Positions 9,830 to 21,514 of a DNA stretch of 64,000 nucleotides are shown here, one piece after another; within the stretch, counting starts at the first letter, position 1, and the number at the start of each line of letters is the position of its first letter. The position numbers were made by a program, and so were the translations under genes. The DNA is from Dyella dinghuensis (GTDB taxonomy: Bacteria > Pseudomonadota > Gammaproteobacteria > Xanthomonadales > Rhodanobacteraceae), in assembly GCF_003977615.1 (NCBI RefSeq), contig NZ_RYZR01000007.1, forward strand, positions 620,001-684,000. The letters run 5' to 3'. A model generated the notes under the pieces. That model was not told the origin of the DNA, ran no database searches, and was given only the letters and a program-made list of their open reading frames with translations.

Positions 9830-10171
9830 TTATGGGCTCTTCATGCACGAGCTGACGGCACTCTTGTAGTCGGCGCCGGTTTTGCCCTTCGCGGCGTGGC
9901 TGCAATCAGCCATCTTCTGCTGCGAGGGGGTGAGCTTTTTGCCGCTCGATGACGTATCAGCCGCGGCGCTGCTGGACGTGCCATTCATGCAGTTGCTGAC
10001 GGCGGTCTTGTAGTCAGCACCCGTCTTGCCCGCGTTCGCATGGCTGCATTGACCCAGCTTGGTGGAATGACCCGTGCTGGATGTGCTGCTGCTCTGCGGT
10101 GCGGCGAAGGCGGCGGTGGTGGCGAGGGCCAGAACAGCGCTGGCGGCGAACAGGCTAAGACGCATGGACAT
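9830..10171 (-). CDS. PsiF-repeat secreted protein
   Basis: This is a small exported protein of 113 residues. A clear signal peptide ends near AAFA-AP (residue ~24). Two PsiF-type repeats follow, each with a Cys pair: QCSHANAGKTGADYKTAVSNC and DCSHAAKGKTGADYKSAVSS-C, separated by a Ser/Thr-rich linker. The paired cysteines suggest disulfides in the periplasm. The E. coli psiF gene responds to phosphate starvation, but no Pho box was identified here and function is unknown. The first ATG (10171) is chosen because AGGAGG lies 7 bp upstream. Confidence 0.88.
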   Translation of the reverse strand: MSMRLSLFAASAVLALATTAAFAAPQSSSTSSTGHSTKLGQCSHANAGKTGADYKTAVSNCMNGTSSSAAADTSSSGKKLTPSQQKMADCSHAAKGKTGADYKSAVSSCMKSP

Positions 10172-10283
10172 GATGCTTCCTCCTGAAGATATGACCGGTG
10201 GTTACCGGCGGAGCAAGTCTATGCCTACACGATGACGGGGCGGTAGCTGTCCCGCTACCAATTCGACAACTTACGTGTAAAAC

Positions 10284-10310
10284 ATCACGGCCGGATTGCC
10301 CGGCCGTGAT
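10284..10310 (-). terminator. Terminator of the class III aminotransferase gene
   Basis: A perfect 11-bp stem (ATCACGGCCGG/CCGGCCGTGAT, 5-nt loop), followed on the minus strand by GTTTTAC, 13 bp after the stop codon. Confidence 0.8.
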
Positions 10311-10323
10311 GGGTTATGGCAAC

Positions 10324-11820
10324 TCAGGCTGCCCGGGCTTCGCTTTTGCGGGGGCCTTCCAGCAGGGCGTGGCGCACATGGGCAATGACCATGTCCACTT
10401 CCGTGCTGGTGATATTGAAGTGCGGGGTAAAGCGCAACGAATTGACGCCGCCGTGAATCACGCCGATGCCGCGTTCGCGCAGATACTCTTCGGTGGAACC
10501 TGCGCCGTAGCACTTGAACTGCGGCGCCAGCTCGCACGAGAACAGCAGGCCCGTTCCCTGCACCTTGGTGATCAGGCCACCGAGCTCGTCTTTCAGCGTG
10601 TTGAGCTTGTCGACGAATTCCTTGCCGCGTACGCGAATATTGGCGCGCACGTCGTCCGTCAGCTGATCGAGCGTGGCCAGCGCGACATCGAGAGAACGCG
10701 GGTTCGAGGTCATCGTGTTGCCATAGATGCCCTTGCGGTACAGCGATGCCGTGCGCTCAGTCACTGCAAGCACGGACAGCGGATACTGACCCGCGTTGAG
10801 CGCCTTGGAGAACGTCTCCATATCCGGCGGCGCGAGCTTTTCGAAACTGGGATAATCGATGATCGACAGCACGCCATGCGCGCGCAAGCCGGCCTGGATG
10901 GAGTCGACCAGCATCAGCGAACCGTGCGATTCGGTGAGCTGACGCGCAGCCTGATAGAACGCAGGCGTCACGGCGCGGCCAGGATCGCCTTCGCCCATCA
11001 CCGGTTCGAGGAACAACGCTTCGATAAACCAACCATGCTTGTCGGCATCGGCGAACACGGCTTCAAGCTGCTGAACGTCGTACGGCGCAACCGTCAGCAA
11101 GGTGTCTTCATGACGATAGCTGGCCAGATGCTGTTGATACGTGCGGCGCGACGAATCGGAATAGAGCGCCGGTTTGTCGGTGCGACCATGGAACGCGCCT
11201 TTGACAGCAACACGCTTGATCGTGCGGCCGGCATAGCGGCCACCGGCATCGGTCATCAACTTCGCATTGACGTCTGCGATGCGGCACGCCAGGCCCACGG
11301 ATTCCGAGCCCGAATTCAGGCACAGATAACGCACATACGGATTGCTGTCGCGGTTGCGGCCCAGCTCGCGATTGAGCGCCTGCGTGAAACGCATCTGCGA
11401 CACGCTCGGCGTCATCACATTGGCCATCACCTGCGGACGCGCGAGTGCGGCGTCGATCGCTTCATTGTTGTGACCGAAACCCAGCATGCCGTAGCCGCCG
11501 TTGTCGTGCACGACCGCGCCTTTCAGCGTGACAACCCACGGACCGCGTGCGGTCGCAGGCAAGTACGGATTGATCGCATCGTCAGGATAGAAATTGACGA
11601 AACCGTCCAGCGCGCGTGTCAGCTGTTCCGATTCGTCGAGCTTGAGGAAATCGCCGAATTCGGCGCGCAGTTCATGATGGCGCGTGACCGCTTCAGCAAT
11701 CGCCTTGCCGAGCTGAGGGTCAACAGCGGCCATACGCTCGATAGTGGCGTCGTCCAGGCCGGTGGTCCGCGGCTTGCCGCCAAATTCGCGCAATTCGCGC
11801 AGCTGATCGATCACACCCAT
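10324..11820 (-). CDS. Class III PLP-dependent aminotransferase
   Basis: This is a 498-residue transaminase of the ornithine/lysine/4-aminobutyrate aminotransferase fold. Motifs seen are NSGSESVGLACRIA (phosphate-binding helix), KGAFHGRTDKPA, EPVMGEGDPGR, LMLVDSIQAGLRAHG (Asp for the pyridine nitrogen; the family usually has DEVQ, here DSIQ), and ETFSKALNAGQYP with the Schiff-base lysine. Amino-donor specificity cannot be read from motifs. The extra ~60-residue N-terminus makes it longer than typical GABA aminotransferases (about 425). It is a single gene with its own terminator, divergent from an ABC transporter gene. Confidence 0.88.
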   Translation of the reverse strand: MGVIDQLRELREFGGKPRTTGLDDATIERMAAVDPQLGKAIAEAVTRHHELRAEFGDFLKLDESEQLTRALDGFVNFYPDDAINPYLPATARGPWVVTLKGAVVHDNGGYGMLGFGHNNEAIDAALARPQVMANVMTPSVSQMRFTQALNRELGRNRDSNPYVRYLCLNSGSESVGLACRIADVNAKLMTDAGGRYAGRTIKRVAVKGAFHGRTDKPALYSDSSRRTYQQHLASYRHEDTLLTVAPYDVQQLEAVFADADKHGWFIEALFLEPVMGEGDPGRAVTPAFYQAARQLTESHGSLMLVDSIQAGLRAHGVLSIIDYPSFEKLAPPDMETFSKALNAGQYPLSVLAVTERTASLYRKGIYGNTMTSNPRSLDVALATLDQLTDDVRANIRVRGKEFVDKLNTLKDELGGLITKVQGTGLLFSCELAPQFKCYGAGSTEEYLRERGIGVIHGGVNSLRFTPHFNITSTEVDMVIAHVRHALLEGPRKSEARAA

Positions 11821-12091
11821 GACTACTCTCCTCGAATCTTGTCAGCGCCTCGCACCCAGCGCGAAGCAGGCCGACAGATGTATTGCGTGCGGGAAGGGCA
11901 CCTGAAGGCCCGCGGGCAGCGCCCGGTCGCACTCGCCGCGTGTGGGGAAACCGCTGGCGTCGCCTATCAGGATAACCTGCGGGCAGGGGTCGCCGGTACC
12001 CCCGGATGACGGCTGTCATGCCCGATGCCTGACGAGGTCAACTGGGGGCAAGCCCTTGTATTGCCTACGCTGCAATGCAAGGAGGACCACC

Positions 12092-13009
12092 ATGAACCCT
12101 GCATCTGACGTTGTTGCCCGTTTGTCCGGCGCCGTAAAGCGTTACGGCTCCCTTACCGCCCTGGATGGTGTGGATCTTGTGCTGCGCCGCGGCGAACTCT
12201 TGGCCGTGCTGGGACCCAACGGGGCCGGCAAAAGCACCAGTATCAGCCTGCTGCTGGGCCTGATCCGGCCCGATGGTGGCCGCGCCGAATTGTTCGGTAT
12301 GGACCCCCAGCAGATCGATGCGCGCCGCCGCATTGGCGTCATGCTGCAGTCGGCGATGCTTCCCGTGACGCTGCGCGTGGGCGAACTGCTTCGCCTCGTC
12401 TCCAGCTATTACCCCGACCCACGCCCTCTGGAAGAGAGCGCCGCGCTCGCGGGTGTCGGCGACCTGCTGCTGCGGCCTTACGGCAAGCTGTCAGGCGGCC
12501 AGCAGCGACGCGTGCAATTCGCACTCGCGTTGTGCGGGCGGCCGGAGTTGCTGTTTCTGGATGAACCTACGGTCGGTATGGATATCGACAGCCGCCGCAA
12601 ACTTTGGGCAGCCATGCGTGCGCTCGTTGCCGAAGGTTGTTCGGTGGTGTTGACCACGCATTACCTGGAAGAAGCGGAGGCGCTTGCACAGCGTGTCGTG
12701 GTGATGGGTAAGGGACGCGTGCTGACCGAAGGCAGTGTCGATGCCTTGCGTTCGCATGTTCCGCTGACACGCATTCGTTGCGTCACCGATCTCGATGCCG
12801 GGCTCATCGCGCAATGGCCGAACGTGGCAACCGCCGAACGGGAGGGGTCGCGCATGCATATCAGCACCAGCGCCGCAGAAAACGTTTTGCGCCGCATGTT
12901 GGAAGCAGACACGTCGCTGAGCGAACTGGAAGTGCAGCGTGCCGGACTTGCCGATGCCTTTACCGAACTGACCCGCGAAGACAATTTGATCGAACAGGAG
13001 GCTGCGTGA
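12092..13009 (+). CDS. ABC-2 type transporter, ATP-binding protein
   Basis: This is a 305-residue cytoplasmic ATPase of the DrrA/CcmA class. It has Walker A GPNGAGKST, a Q loop in MLQSAMLP, signature LSGGQQRR, Walker B LLFLDEPTVGMD and the switch His in VLTTHYLEEAEAL. A C-terminal ~80-residue extension is typical of exporters of this type. The ATG at 12092 follows GGAGG at 12081-12085. It overlaps the permease gene by one base and is followed by a DesK/DesR-type pair, an arrangement often seen for envelope- or lipid-stress-controlled exporters. The substrate is unknown. Confidence 0.93.
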   Translation: MNPASDVVARLSGAVKRYGSLTALDGVDLVLRRGELLAVLGPNGAGKSTSISLLLGLIRPDGGRAELFGMDPQQIDARRRIGVMLQSAMLPVTLRVGELLRLVSSYYPDPRPLEESAALAGVGDLLLRPYGKLSGGQQRRVQFALALCGRPELLFLDEPTVGMDIDSRRKLWAAMRALVAEGCSVVLTTHYLEEAEALAQRVVVMGKGRVLTEGSVDALRSHVPLTRIRCVTDLDAGLIAQWPNVATAEREGSRMHISTSAAENVLRRMLEADTSLSELEVQRAGLADAFTELTREDNLIEQEAA

Positions 13010-13806
13010 TGAACGCCGTATCGATCCCTGCAACATCCAGCGTCGCCACGCCCAAAGTCATGAGCACGCGCCGAGTGTTCGGTGCCTACCTGGCCGAAGC
13101 GCGTAGCGAATGCCTGCGTTATCTGCGCAACCCCGGTTTCATGTTGCCGATCATGCTGTTCCCGACGATGTTCTATCTGCTGTTCGGCATCGTCATGGCG
13201 AAGCACGAAGGAGCGGATGTTGCGCGTTATCTGCTTGCCAGTTACGGCGTGTTCGGCCTGATGAGTCCGGGCCTGTTTGGCTTCGGCATATCGCTCGCAC
13301 TGGAACGCGACGGCGGTCTGCTCACTTACAAGCGCGCATTGCCGATGCCGCCCGGTGCTTATCTGCTCGGCAAGATGCTGATGGCGATGCTCGCTGCTGC
13401 GGTGGTTATCGTATTGCTGCTCATCATGAGCGTGACGATGGCGCACGTAGCGCTGACAGCGCAGCAAGCGGGTATGTTGTTGCTGACCGGGGTGCTGGGT
13501 GTACTGCCGTTCTGTGCGCTGGGCATGCTGGTGGGTACGCTGATCAAGGGGCAGGGCGCGCCGGGCTTGCTCAACCTGGTCTATCTGCCGATGTCCTTCC
13601 TGTCAGGGCTATGGGTGCCGATGAATCAACTGCCCGGTGCGTTACAGCAGATCGCACCGATCTGGCCGAGCTATCACCTGCACCGCGTCGCCTTGGCCGC
13701 GCTGAATATGGATCAAGGGCCGGTTATGGGCGATATAGCCGTGTTGATCGGCTTTGCGCTGGTGTGCTTTTTCATCGCAGCGCGTCGCCTGCGTCGCGTA
13801 GGTTGA
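13009..13806 (+). CDS. ABC-2 type transporter, permease
   Basis: This is a 265-residue inner-membrane protein with about six transmembrane helices, including LPIMLFPTMFYLLFGIVM (near residues 44-61), LMAMLAAAVVIVLLLIMSV, GMLLLTGVLGVLPFCALGML and IAVLIGFALVCFFIAARR. LVYLPMSFLSGLWVP is the typical ABC-2 membrane-domain pattern. TGATG overlap with the ATPase gene indicates translational coupling and a two-component exporter. The ATG at 13009 gives a soluble N-terminus of ~25 residues, normal for the family. Substrate unknown. Confidence 0.92.
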   Translation: MNAVSIPATSSVATPKVMSTRRVFGAYLAEARSECLRYLRNPGFMLPIMLFPTMFYLLFGIVMAKHEGADVARYLLASYGVFGLMSPGLFGFGISLALERDGGLLTYKRALPMPPGAYLLGKMLMAMLAAAVVIVLLLIMSVTMAHVALTAQQAGMLLLTGVLGVLPFCALGMLVGTLIKGQGAPGLLNLVYLPMSFLSGLWVPMNQLPGALQQIAPIWPSYHLHRVALAALNMDQGPVMGDIAVLIGFALVCFFIAARRLRRVG

Positions 13807-13812
13807 CGTACG

Positions 13813-15057
13813 ATGGCATCTGTCCGGATCCGGTGGGGTGTCCAAACCATGTCTTTCTCGCTACCCGTGCCCGCATGGCTAAAGCCGACACCGGATTCGG
13901 AAGCCGCCGAGAATATCCGCAAAGGGCACAACCCCTGGACCGATGCCATTCACCTGTTGTGGTCGGTATGGATCTTTTTTGATCCGCTGTTCGACAAGGG
14001 GTTCACGCAGAGGTGGTTCGTCACCGTCGGGATTTCGTATCCCATCTTTCTGCTTCTCTATGCGTCATGCATCGTTCGCCCACAGCGGTCTGTTTACCTC
14101 TATGCGTGGTGTATTGCGCTGCTCGGTTTCGTGATGTTGCCGTTCAACGCCGGAGCCGGGTGCTGTTATTTCGTCTTTGGCACGGTCATGGTTCGTGCTT
14201 GTACGCGGGGTTGGCAGTTCTATCTGGCGAACGTGATCGCGATGAGCGCGATCTTCGCAGCGGCGGCGGCTTCCAATCATCTGCCCTGGCAGATGATCCT
14301 CTATCTGCTTGTCATGGTCGCCATCATCAATGGCGTGATTACCGTTGGCATCAATAGTTCCAAGAAAAACGCAGCACTGAAATTGTCACAAGACGAGGTG
14401 CGGCGCCTTGCAGCGACCGCCGAGCGCGAGCGAATTGGCCGCGACCTGCACGATCTTCTCGGGCACACACTCTCGTTGATTACGCTCAAGCTCGAGTTGT
14501 CGCGCAAGTTATTCGATCGCGATTCCGAAAGCGCACTTCGTGAACTCACCGAGGCGGAAAACGTCGCGCGTCACGCGCTGGCCGAAGTTCGGTCGGCGGT
14601 GACCGGCATTCGCGCCACGGATCTGGCGGCGGAATTGGCATCGGCACGCCTGCTGCTGGAATCGTCTGCCGTGCATCTGGATTACGGTGCGTTGCCGGTG
14701 TCGTTGCCTGTGGATGTCGAGCGCGGTCTGGCACTCGTCATCCGCGAAGCCGTGACGAACATCCATCGTCATGCAGGTGCCACACAGGCATCTGTGCGAT
14801 TTGAATCAACACCGGAAAAGCTAACCATGCAGATTTGCGACAACGGACGCGGTGGGCAAGGCACGGAAGGAAACGGCATCAGCGGCATGCGTGAGCGCAT
14901 CTGCGCGCTGGGTGGAACGCTTTCCATTGAATCGCCGCCCAAGCGCGGAACAAAGCTCAACGTTAGCGTTCCGCTTGGCGCAAAACGTCGACTGCAACAG
15001 GATGTCGCCGCAGCAGCGGACCCAGCACCGGATGATCTCGCGCGAGGTGCCGCATGA
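13813..15057 (+). CDS. Sensor histidine kinase, DesK/NarX-like (HisKA_3)
   Basis: This is a 414-residue inner-membrane kinase. The N-terminal sensor has about five transmembrane helices (residues ~45-185, e.g. AIHLLWSVWIFFDPLF, MILYLLVMVAIINGVITVGI) and no large periplasmic domain, as in the membrane-fluidity sensor DesK. A short coiled coil leads to the HisKA_3 motif RERIGRDLHDLLGHTLSLI with the phospho-acceptor His. The ATPase domain shows REAVTNIHRHA and CDNGRG, then GNGISGMRERICALGG. An in-frame ATG at 13849 is an alternative start. It overlaps the regulator gene by 4 bp, and the adjacent ABC exporter is the likely target. Confidence 0.92.
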   Translation: MASVRIRWGVQTMSFSLPVPAWLKPTPDSEAAENIRKGHNPWTDAIHLLWSVWIFFDPLFDKGFTQRWFVTVGISYPIFLLLYASCIVRPQRSVYLYAWCIALLGFVMLPFNAGAGCCYFVFGTVMVRACTRGWQFYLANVIAMSAIFAAAAASNHLPWQMILYLLVMVAIINGVITVGINSSKKNAALKLSQDEVRRLAATAERERIGRDLHDLLGHTLSLITLKLELSRKLFDRDSESALRELTEAENVARHALAEVRSAVTGIRATDLAAELASARLLLESSAVHLDYGALPVSLPVDVERGLALVIREAVTNIHRHAGATQASVRFESTPEKLTMQICDNGRGGQGTEGNGISGMRERICALGGTLSIESPPKRGTKLNVSVPLGAKRRLQQDVAAAADPAPDDLARGAA

Positions 15058-15656
15058 TTCGGGTGCTGTTGGCCGAAGATCAGGCAATGGTACGTGGCGC
15101 GTTGTCGGCATTGCTCAATCTCGAGTCAGATATCGAAGTTTTGGGCACCGCATCCGACGGCGAGGCAGCGTGGCGCGAAGTGCAACGGTTGAAGCCGGAT
15201 GTACTTGTGACGGATATCGAAATGCCCGGCATCACGGGACTTGAACTGGTGCAGCGTATCCAGCGCTACGAATTGCCGGTGAAGTCCATCATTGTCACGA
15301 CGTTTGCACGTCCCGGTTTCCTGCGCCGCGCACTTGATTCGGGTGTCTCCGGTTATCTGCTCAAAGATGCGCCCGCCGAAAATCTTGCAGAAGCACTACG
15401 CACCGTGCATCGCGGCGGACGCTCCATCGATCCACAGCTGGCACTGGAAGCGTGGTCCGAAGCCGATCCCCTCAACGACCGCGAACGCCAAGTGCTGCGC
15501 CTCGCTGGCGAAGGTCAATCCGCCAGCGACATCGCCACGAAACTCAACCTCTCCCACGGCACGGTGCGCAACTATCTTTCCGAAGCCATCGGAAAACTGG
15601 GTGCGGCTAATCGTATCGAGGCCTATCGGCTGGCGCGCCAGAAGGGCTGGCTCTAA
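15054..15656 (+). CDS. NarL/DesR-family response regulator
   Basis: This is a 200-residue regulator. The receiver domain has acidic AEDQ at residues 7-10, phospho-acceptor Asp54 in LVTDIEMPG, Thr near 81 (IVTTF) and the Lys of YLLKDAP. The C-terminal LuxR-type helix-turn-helix reads LNDRERQVLRLAGEGQSASD followed by LSHGTVRNYLSEAIGKL. The ATGA overlap with the kinase gene supports a cognate pair, probably controlling the upstream exporter. The order ABC ATPase-permease-kinase-regulator in one direction suggests one operon. Confidence 0.94.
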   Translation: MIRVLLAEDQAMVRGALSALLNLESDIEVLGTASDGEAAWREVQRLKPDVLVTDIEMPGITGLELVQRIQRYELPVKSIIVTTFARPGFLRRALDSGVSGYLLKDAPAENLAEALRTVHRGGRSIDPQLALEAWSEADPLNDRERQVLRLAGEGQSASDIATKLNLSHGTVRNYLSEAIGKLGAANRIEAYRLARQKGWL

Positions 15657-15728
15657 ATCATCCGTACAGGTGGCTAGCTCAAAGAATGCGATAATGACCG
15701 GTGTTATACCCGTCACGAAGCGCGTACT

Positions 15729-17910
<2,182 letters not shown>

Positions 17911-18072
17911 GCCGTTGTGCGCTTGCAACAGCCGGCCCCGGCCCCAATCAAGCGGCTGGGAGGGGAAGGCCTGCCCGTGTGCAGAGCACTGGGGCGCATG
18001 GCATAATCCAAGGTCTTTTATTGGGCACGCAGCGAAAACTCCTGCTGCGGCCATAACTTGCGGAACGGGCTA

Positions 18073-18402
18073 ATGAATTTTCCGACGACTTTTGTGCTGG
18101 CACAGGCGGCACCGGGCGGTGCGCAAAATGGCACCTTCATGCTGATCCTGTTGATCGTCATGTTCGGTTTTATGTATTTCACGATGATCCGGCCGCAGTC
18201 GAAGCGGCAGAAGGAGCATCGCGACCTGATCGCGGGCCTGTCCAAGGGCGACGAAGTGGTCACCAACGGCGGTATTGCGGGCCGCATCGACGAGGTGGGC
18301 GAGAACTTCGTGACCGTTGAGATCGCGCCGAACGTCAAGATCAAGGTTCAGAGAAGCGCTGTCCAACAAGTGTTGCCGAAGGGCACGTTGAAGTCGTCTT
18401 GA
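18073..18402 (+). CDS. yajC: Sec translocon accessory protein YajC
   Basis: This 109-residue single-pass inner-membrane protein associates with SecDF. After a short N-terminus it has one transmembrane helix (MLILLIVMFGFMYFTMI, about residues 23-39), then the family motif RPQSKRQKEHRDLIAGLSKG and the small beta domain GDEVVTNGGIAGRIDEVGEN. The ATG at 18073 is preferred over an upstream TTG at 18058. It lies between tgt and secD in the conserved order. Confidence 0.95.
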   Translation: MNFPTTFVLAQAAPGGAQNGTFMLILLIVMFGFMYFTMIRPQSKRQKEHRDLIAGLSKGDEVVTNGGIAGRIDEVGENFVTVEIAPNVKIKVQRSAVQQVLPKGTLKSS

Positions 18403-18481
18403 GCGCTCCGCTCGCCGGATCGGTTTTCCTATTAATTCACGCTACCGCGGCCGGGCGCCGCGGCTTTTATGGATGCAAGGC

Positions 18482-20377
18482 ATGAGTGATTTTCCACGCT
18501 GGAGATACTACCTGGTCGCCGTCGTACTGGTGCTGGGCATCCTTTATGCGCTACCGAATCTGTACAAGCCGCTGCAAGCGGTACAGGTCTCGGCCGCGCA
18601 AAGCGGTGCCACGCTCGATCCGACGGTGCAGCAGAAAATCACCTCGGCGCTGCAGGCCGCCAAGATTCCTTACGTCGATGAAAGTCTGAAGCACGACACC
18701 AATCGCGGTGATTACGTGCTGATCGGCTTCGACAACGGCGACTTGCAGAAGAGCGCGGCCGACGCACTGAAGACCGCACTGGGCGACAATTACACCATCG
18801 CGTTCAACCTCGAATCGACCGTGCCGGGCTGGCTCAGGGCGATCGGCGGCCGTCCGATGCCGCTGGGTCTGGACTTGCAGGGTGGTGTGCGCTTCCTGAT
18901 GGCAGTCGATCAGGACGATGTCATCGACAAGCAGGAAAATCGTTATACGCAGGACATCACGGCGCTGCTCAAGGACAAGAAGATTCAATTTGTCTCGGTG
19001 TCGCGCAATGCGGTGCGCGGCCAGGGCGTGATCGTTGTGCTGGGCTCCGCGGCGGATCGCTCCGCTGCCAGCGATGCCATTGCCAACGAGTACACCGATC
19101 TTGCTGTGACGGACGGCACCAATACCGGCGATCGCTATGTTCTCAATGCGGTGATCAAGCCGGACAAGCTGCGCGATCTGCAAACCAACGCTATTCGTCA
19201 GAACCTGGCCACGCTAGGCAATCGCATCAATGCGCTGGGCGTGTCCGAGCCGGTTATCCAGGCGCAGGGCCAAGACCATATTTCGGTCGAGCTCGCCGGT
19301 GTGCAGGATCCGGCCGAAGCAAAGAAAGTCATTGGCGCTACGGCGACGCTGGAATACGTCGCGGGCCTTGGCGATGTGCGCGATCCCGCCGTGCAAGATG
19401 CGGCGAAGACAGGCAACGTCCCGCCGGATGCACACTTGTACTACGGTCCGGAAGGGCAGCCCTATTTGGTCAGCAAGAACATCATCGCCAGCGGTGATGA
19501 GCTGGTCGATGCGTCTTCAGGCACGGATTCGCAGTCGGGTACGCCAAGCGTAAATGTCACGCTGAATTCGGCTGCCGCCGCGAAGATGCTGGATTTCACC
19601 AGCAATAACGTCGGCAAGCCGATGGCCGTGGTGTACGTGGAGACCACCACCGACACCAAGATCGTCGATGGCAAGGAAGTACGTACGCCAAAGACCACCT
19701 ATAAGGTCATCAACTACGCCACCATCCAGGGCGTCTTCAGCAACCACTTCCAGACCACGGGCCTCGGAACCGCGAAGGCCGCGTCCGACCTTGCGTTGAT
19801 GCTCAAGGGCGGTTCGCTCGCAGCGCGCATGGATATCGTGCAGGAAGGCGTGATCGGCCCGAGCCTCGGTCAGGACAACATCGACAAGGGTCTGAAGGCC
19901 GTGTTGCTGGGTCTGGGCCTTGTGCTGCTCGCCGCTGCGATCTACTACAAGCTCTTTGGCCTGGTCGCCGACGTCGCGCTGTTCTTCAACCTGGTGATCC
20001 TGGTTGCGGTGATGTCGCTGATCGGTGTGACGCTGACGATGCCCGGCATCGCCGGTATCGTGCTGACGCTGGGTATGGCGATCGACGCGAACGTGCTGAT
20101 CTGCGAACGCGTGCGTGAAGAATTGCGCAATGGTTCCACGCCGCTGGCGGCTATCCGCGCCGGCTACGAAAAAGCCTGGGCGACGATTCTCGACGCCAAC
20201 GTTACCCACCTTATCGCCGCGCTGGCACTGACCACGATGGGCTCGGGCCCGATCAAGGGCTTCGGTGTCACGCTGCTCATCGGTATTCTGACCTCGATGT
20301 TCACCTCGGTCACGGTCACTCACGCGATCACCGCACTGATTCACGGCGGCCGCAAGCTCAAGACGCTGTCGGTGTAA
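18482..20377 (+). CDS. secD: Protein translocase subunit SecD
   Basis: This inner-membrane RND-type protein uses proton motive force to assist late stages of Sec export. It has about 631 residues, with an N-terminal transmembrane helix, a large periplasmic P1 domain, and five C-terminal helices. The motif GLDLQGGVRFLM precedes P1. The C-terminal channel half shows GIAGIVLTLGMAIDANVLIC followed by ERVREEL, containing the conserved Asp of the proton path. An in-frame ATG at 18473 is the alternative start. secF follows after 12 bp. Confidence 0.96.
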   Translation: MSDFPRWRYYLVAVVLVLGILYALPNLYKPLQAVQVSAAQSGATLDPTVQQKITSALQAAKIPYVDESLKHDTNRGDYVLIGFDNGDLQKSAADALKTALGDNYTIAFNLESTVPGWLRAIGGRPMPLGLDLQGGVRFLMAVDQDDVIDKQENRYTQDITALLKDKKIQFVSVSRNAVRGQGVIVVLGSAADRSAASDAIANEYTDLAVTDGTNTGDRYVLNAVIKPDKLRDLQTNAIRQNLATLGNRINALGVSEPVIQAQGQDHISVELAGVQDPAEAKKVIGATATLEYVAGLGDVRDPAVQDAAKTGNVPPDAHLYYGPEGQPYLVSKNIIASGDELVDASSGTDSQSGTPSVNVTLNSAAAAKMLDFTSNNVGKPMAVVYVETTTDTKIVDGKEVRTPKTTYKVINYATIQGVFSNHFQTTGLGTAKAASDLALMLKGGSLAARMDIVQEGVIGPSLGQDNIDKGLKAVLLGLGLVLLAAAIYYKLFGLVADVALFFNLVILVAVMSLIGVTLTMPGIAGIVLTLGMAIDANVLICERVREELRNGSTPLAAIRAGYEKAWATILDANVTHLIAALALTTMGSGPIKGFGVTLLIGILTSMFTSVTVTHAITALIHGGRKLKTLSV

Positions 20378-20389
20378 TCGGGGAACGAC

Positions 20390-21355
20390 ATGGAAATTTT
20401 CAATCACAACAGCAATATCCACTTCCTCCGAATCCGCAAGTTCAGCGTCGGCATCGCGATTCTTTTGATGGTCGCATCCATCGCGCTGCTTGCCACGCGC
20501 AGCCTGAATTACGGTCTGGATTTCACGGGCGGTGTGCGCATCGGCGTCACCTACGACAAGCCGGTGTCGACGGAAGATGTGCGTTCGGCACTAACCGCCG
20601 GTGGCATCGACAATGCCGTGGTGCAGAGTGTCGGCGGCACGCGTGAGGTGGACATCCGCTTTCAGCCCAAGGACGACAAGAAATACGCTGGCCCGGAAGG
20701 TAAGGCGCCCAACCTGGATCTGATTGCCAGCGACGTCGCCAAGGCCCTGCAGGTGTCGCGTCCCGACGCAAAGATCGGTAGCCGCGACTACGTCGGCCCG
20801 CAGGTCGGTGAGCAGCTGCGCAGCGACGGTGTCACCGCCGCGATCTTCGTGATCATCGGCATCGGCATTTACTTGTGGATTCGTTTCGAACGCCGCTTCG
20901 CCATCGCCGCACTCGCCACGGAAGTGCACGACGTGCTGGTGACGCTGGGCGTGATCTCGCTGGTGCAGCGCGAGTTCGACCTGACTGTGCTTGCCTCGGT
21001 ACTGGCCGTGATCGGTTATTCGATCAACGACAAGGTGGTGGTATTCGACCGTATTCGCGAACTGTTCCGTTCGTCGCGCAAGGCCGATCCGGAAGAGATT
21101 CTCAACCGCTCGATCAACAGCACGCTGTCGCGAACCATCATCACGTCGCTGTTCACGGGCATCGCGATGGCTGCGTTGTTCTTCTTCGGCGGCCCGACCG
21201 TGCACGGTTTTGCGATCACCATGCTGATCGGCATTCTGGTCGGTACGCTCTCGTCGATCTTCGTCGCCAGCCCGATCCTGCTGTGGCTGGGCGTGTCGAA
21301 GAAGGATCTGATGCCGGTGACCAAAGAGAATCCGGAATTGGCGCGCCGCCCCTAA
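20390..21355 (+). CDS. secF: Protein translocase subunit SecF
   Basis: This is the 321-residue partner of SecD with six transmembrane helices. Seen are the N-terminal helix (VGIAILLMVASIALLA), the SecF motif GLDFTGGVRIGV, a periplasmic domain, and the channel half with VIGYSINDKVVVFDRIRE (conserved Asp) and SRTIITSLFTGIAMAALFFFGG. Length matches E. coli SecF (323). It is the last gene of queA-tgt-yajC-secDF, with a terminator about 25 bp beyond the stop. Confidence 0.96.
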   Translation: MEIFNHNSNIHFLRIRKFSVGIAILLMVASIALLATRSLNYGLDFTGGVRIGVTYDKPVSTEDVRSALTAGGIDNAVVQSVGGTREVDIRFQPKDDKKYAGPEGKAPNLDLIASDVAKALQVSRPDAKIGSRDYVGPQVGEQLRSDGVTAAIFVIIGIGIYLWIRFERRFAIAALATEVHDVLVTLGVISLVQREFDLTVLASVLAVIGYSINDKVVVFDRIRELFRSSRKADPEEILNRSINSTLSRTIITSLFTGIAMAALFFFGGPTVHGFAITMLIGILVGTLSSIFVASPILLWLGVSKKDLMPVTKENPELARRP

Positions 21356-21380
21356 GCGATTTGTGACATACGCGTTTCTC

Positions 21381-21414
21381 AACGGCCCGGTTATCCGGGC
21401 CGTTCGCGTTTTAA
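21381..21414 (+). terminator. Terminator after secF
   Basis: A perfect 10-bp stem (AACGGCCCGG/CCGGGCCGTT, TTAT loop) followed by CGCGTTTT. It closes the sec operon before motA. Confidence 0.8.
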
Positions 21415-21450
21415 TGTGTGCAACATCACATTCCCGCAATAAGTGACCTC

Positions 21451-21491
21451 ACGCGTCACATTCGTATGAAAAGACGGCGCGTGTGACGCGT
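21451..21491. promoter_or_regulatory. Inverted repeat upstream of motA, candidate operator
   Basis: ACGCGTCACA at 21451-21460 and TGTGACGCGT at 21482-21491 form a perfect 10-bp dyad with a 21-bp spacer. The arms are 31 bp apart centre to centre, close to three helical turns, and the dyad ends 24 bp upstream of the sigma-28-like promoter. The binding protein is unknown; the TGTGA half resembles Crp/Clp half-sites but the spacing does not fit. Confidence 0.4.
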
Positions 21492-21514
21492 TGATACGTA
21501 TGAATTTTTCTTGC

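Noticed and set aside
10198-12009. 603-residue open frame antisense to the class III aminotransferase gene
   Set aside because: The opposite strand has full aminotransferase motifs; this frame is rich in Arg/His/Gln as expected for a mirror reading.
15690-15695. GATAAT as -10 of a queA promoter
   Set aside because: No -35 at 16-18 bp; not strong enough to list.
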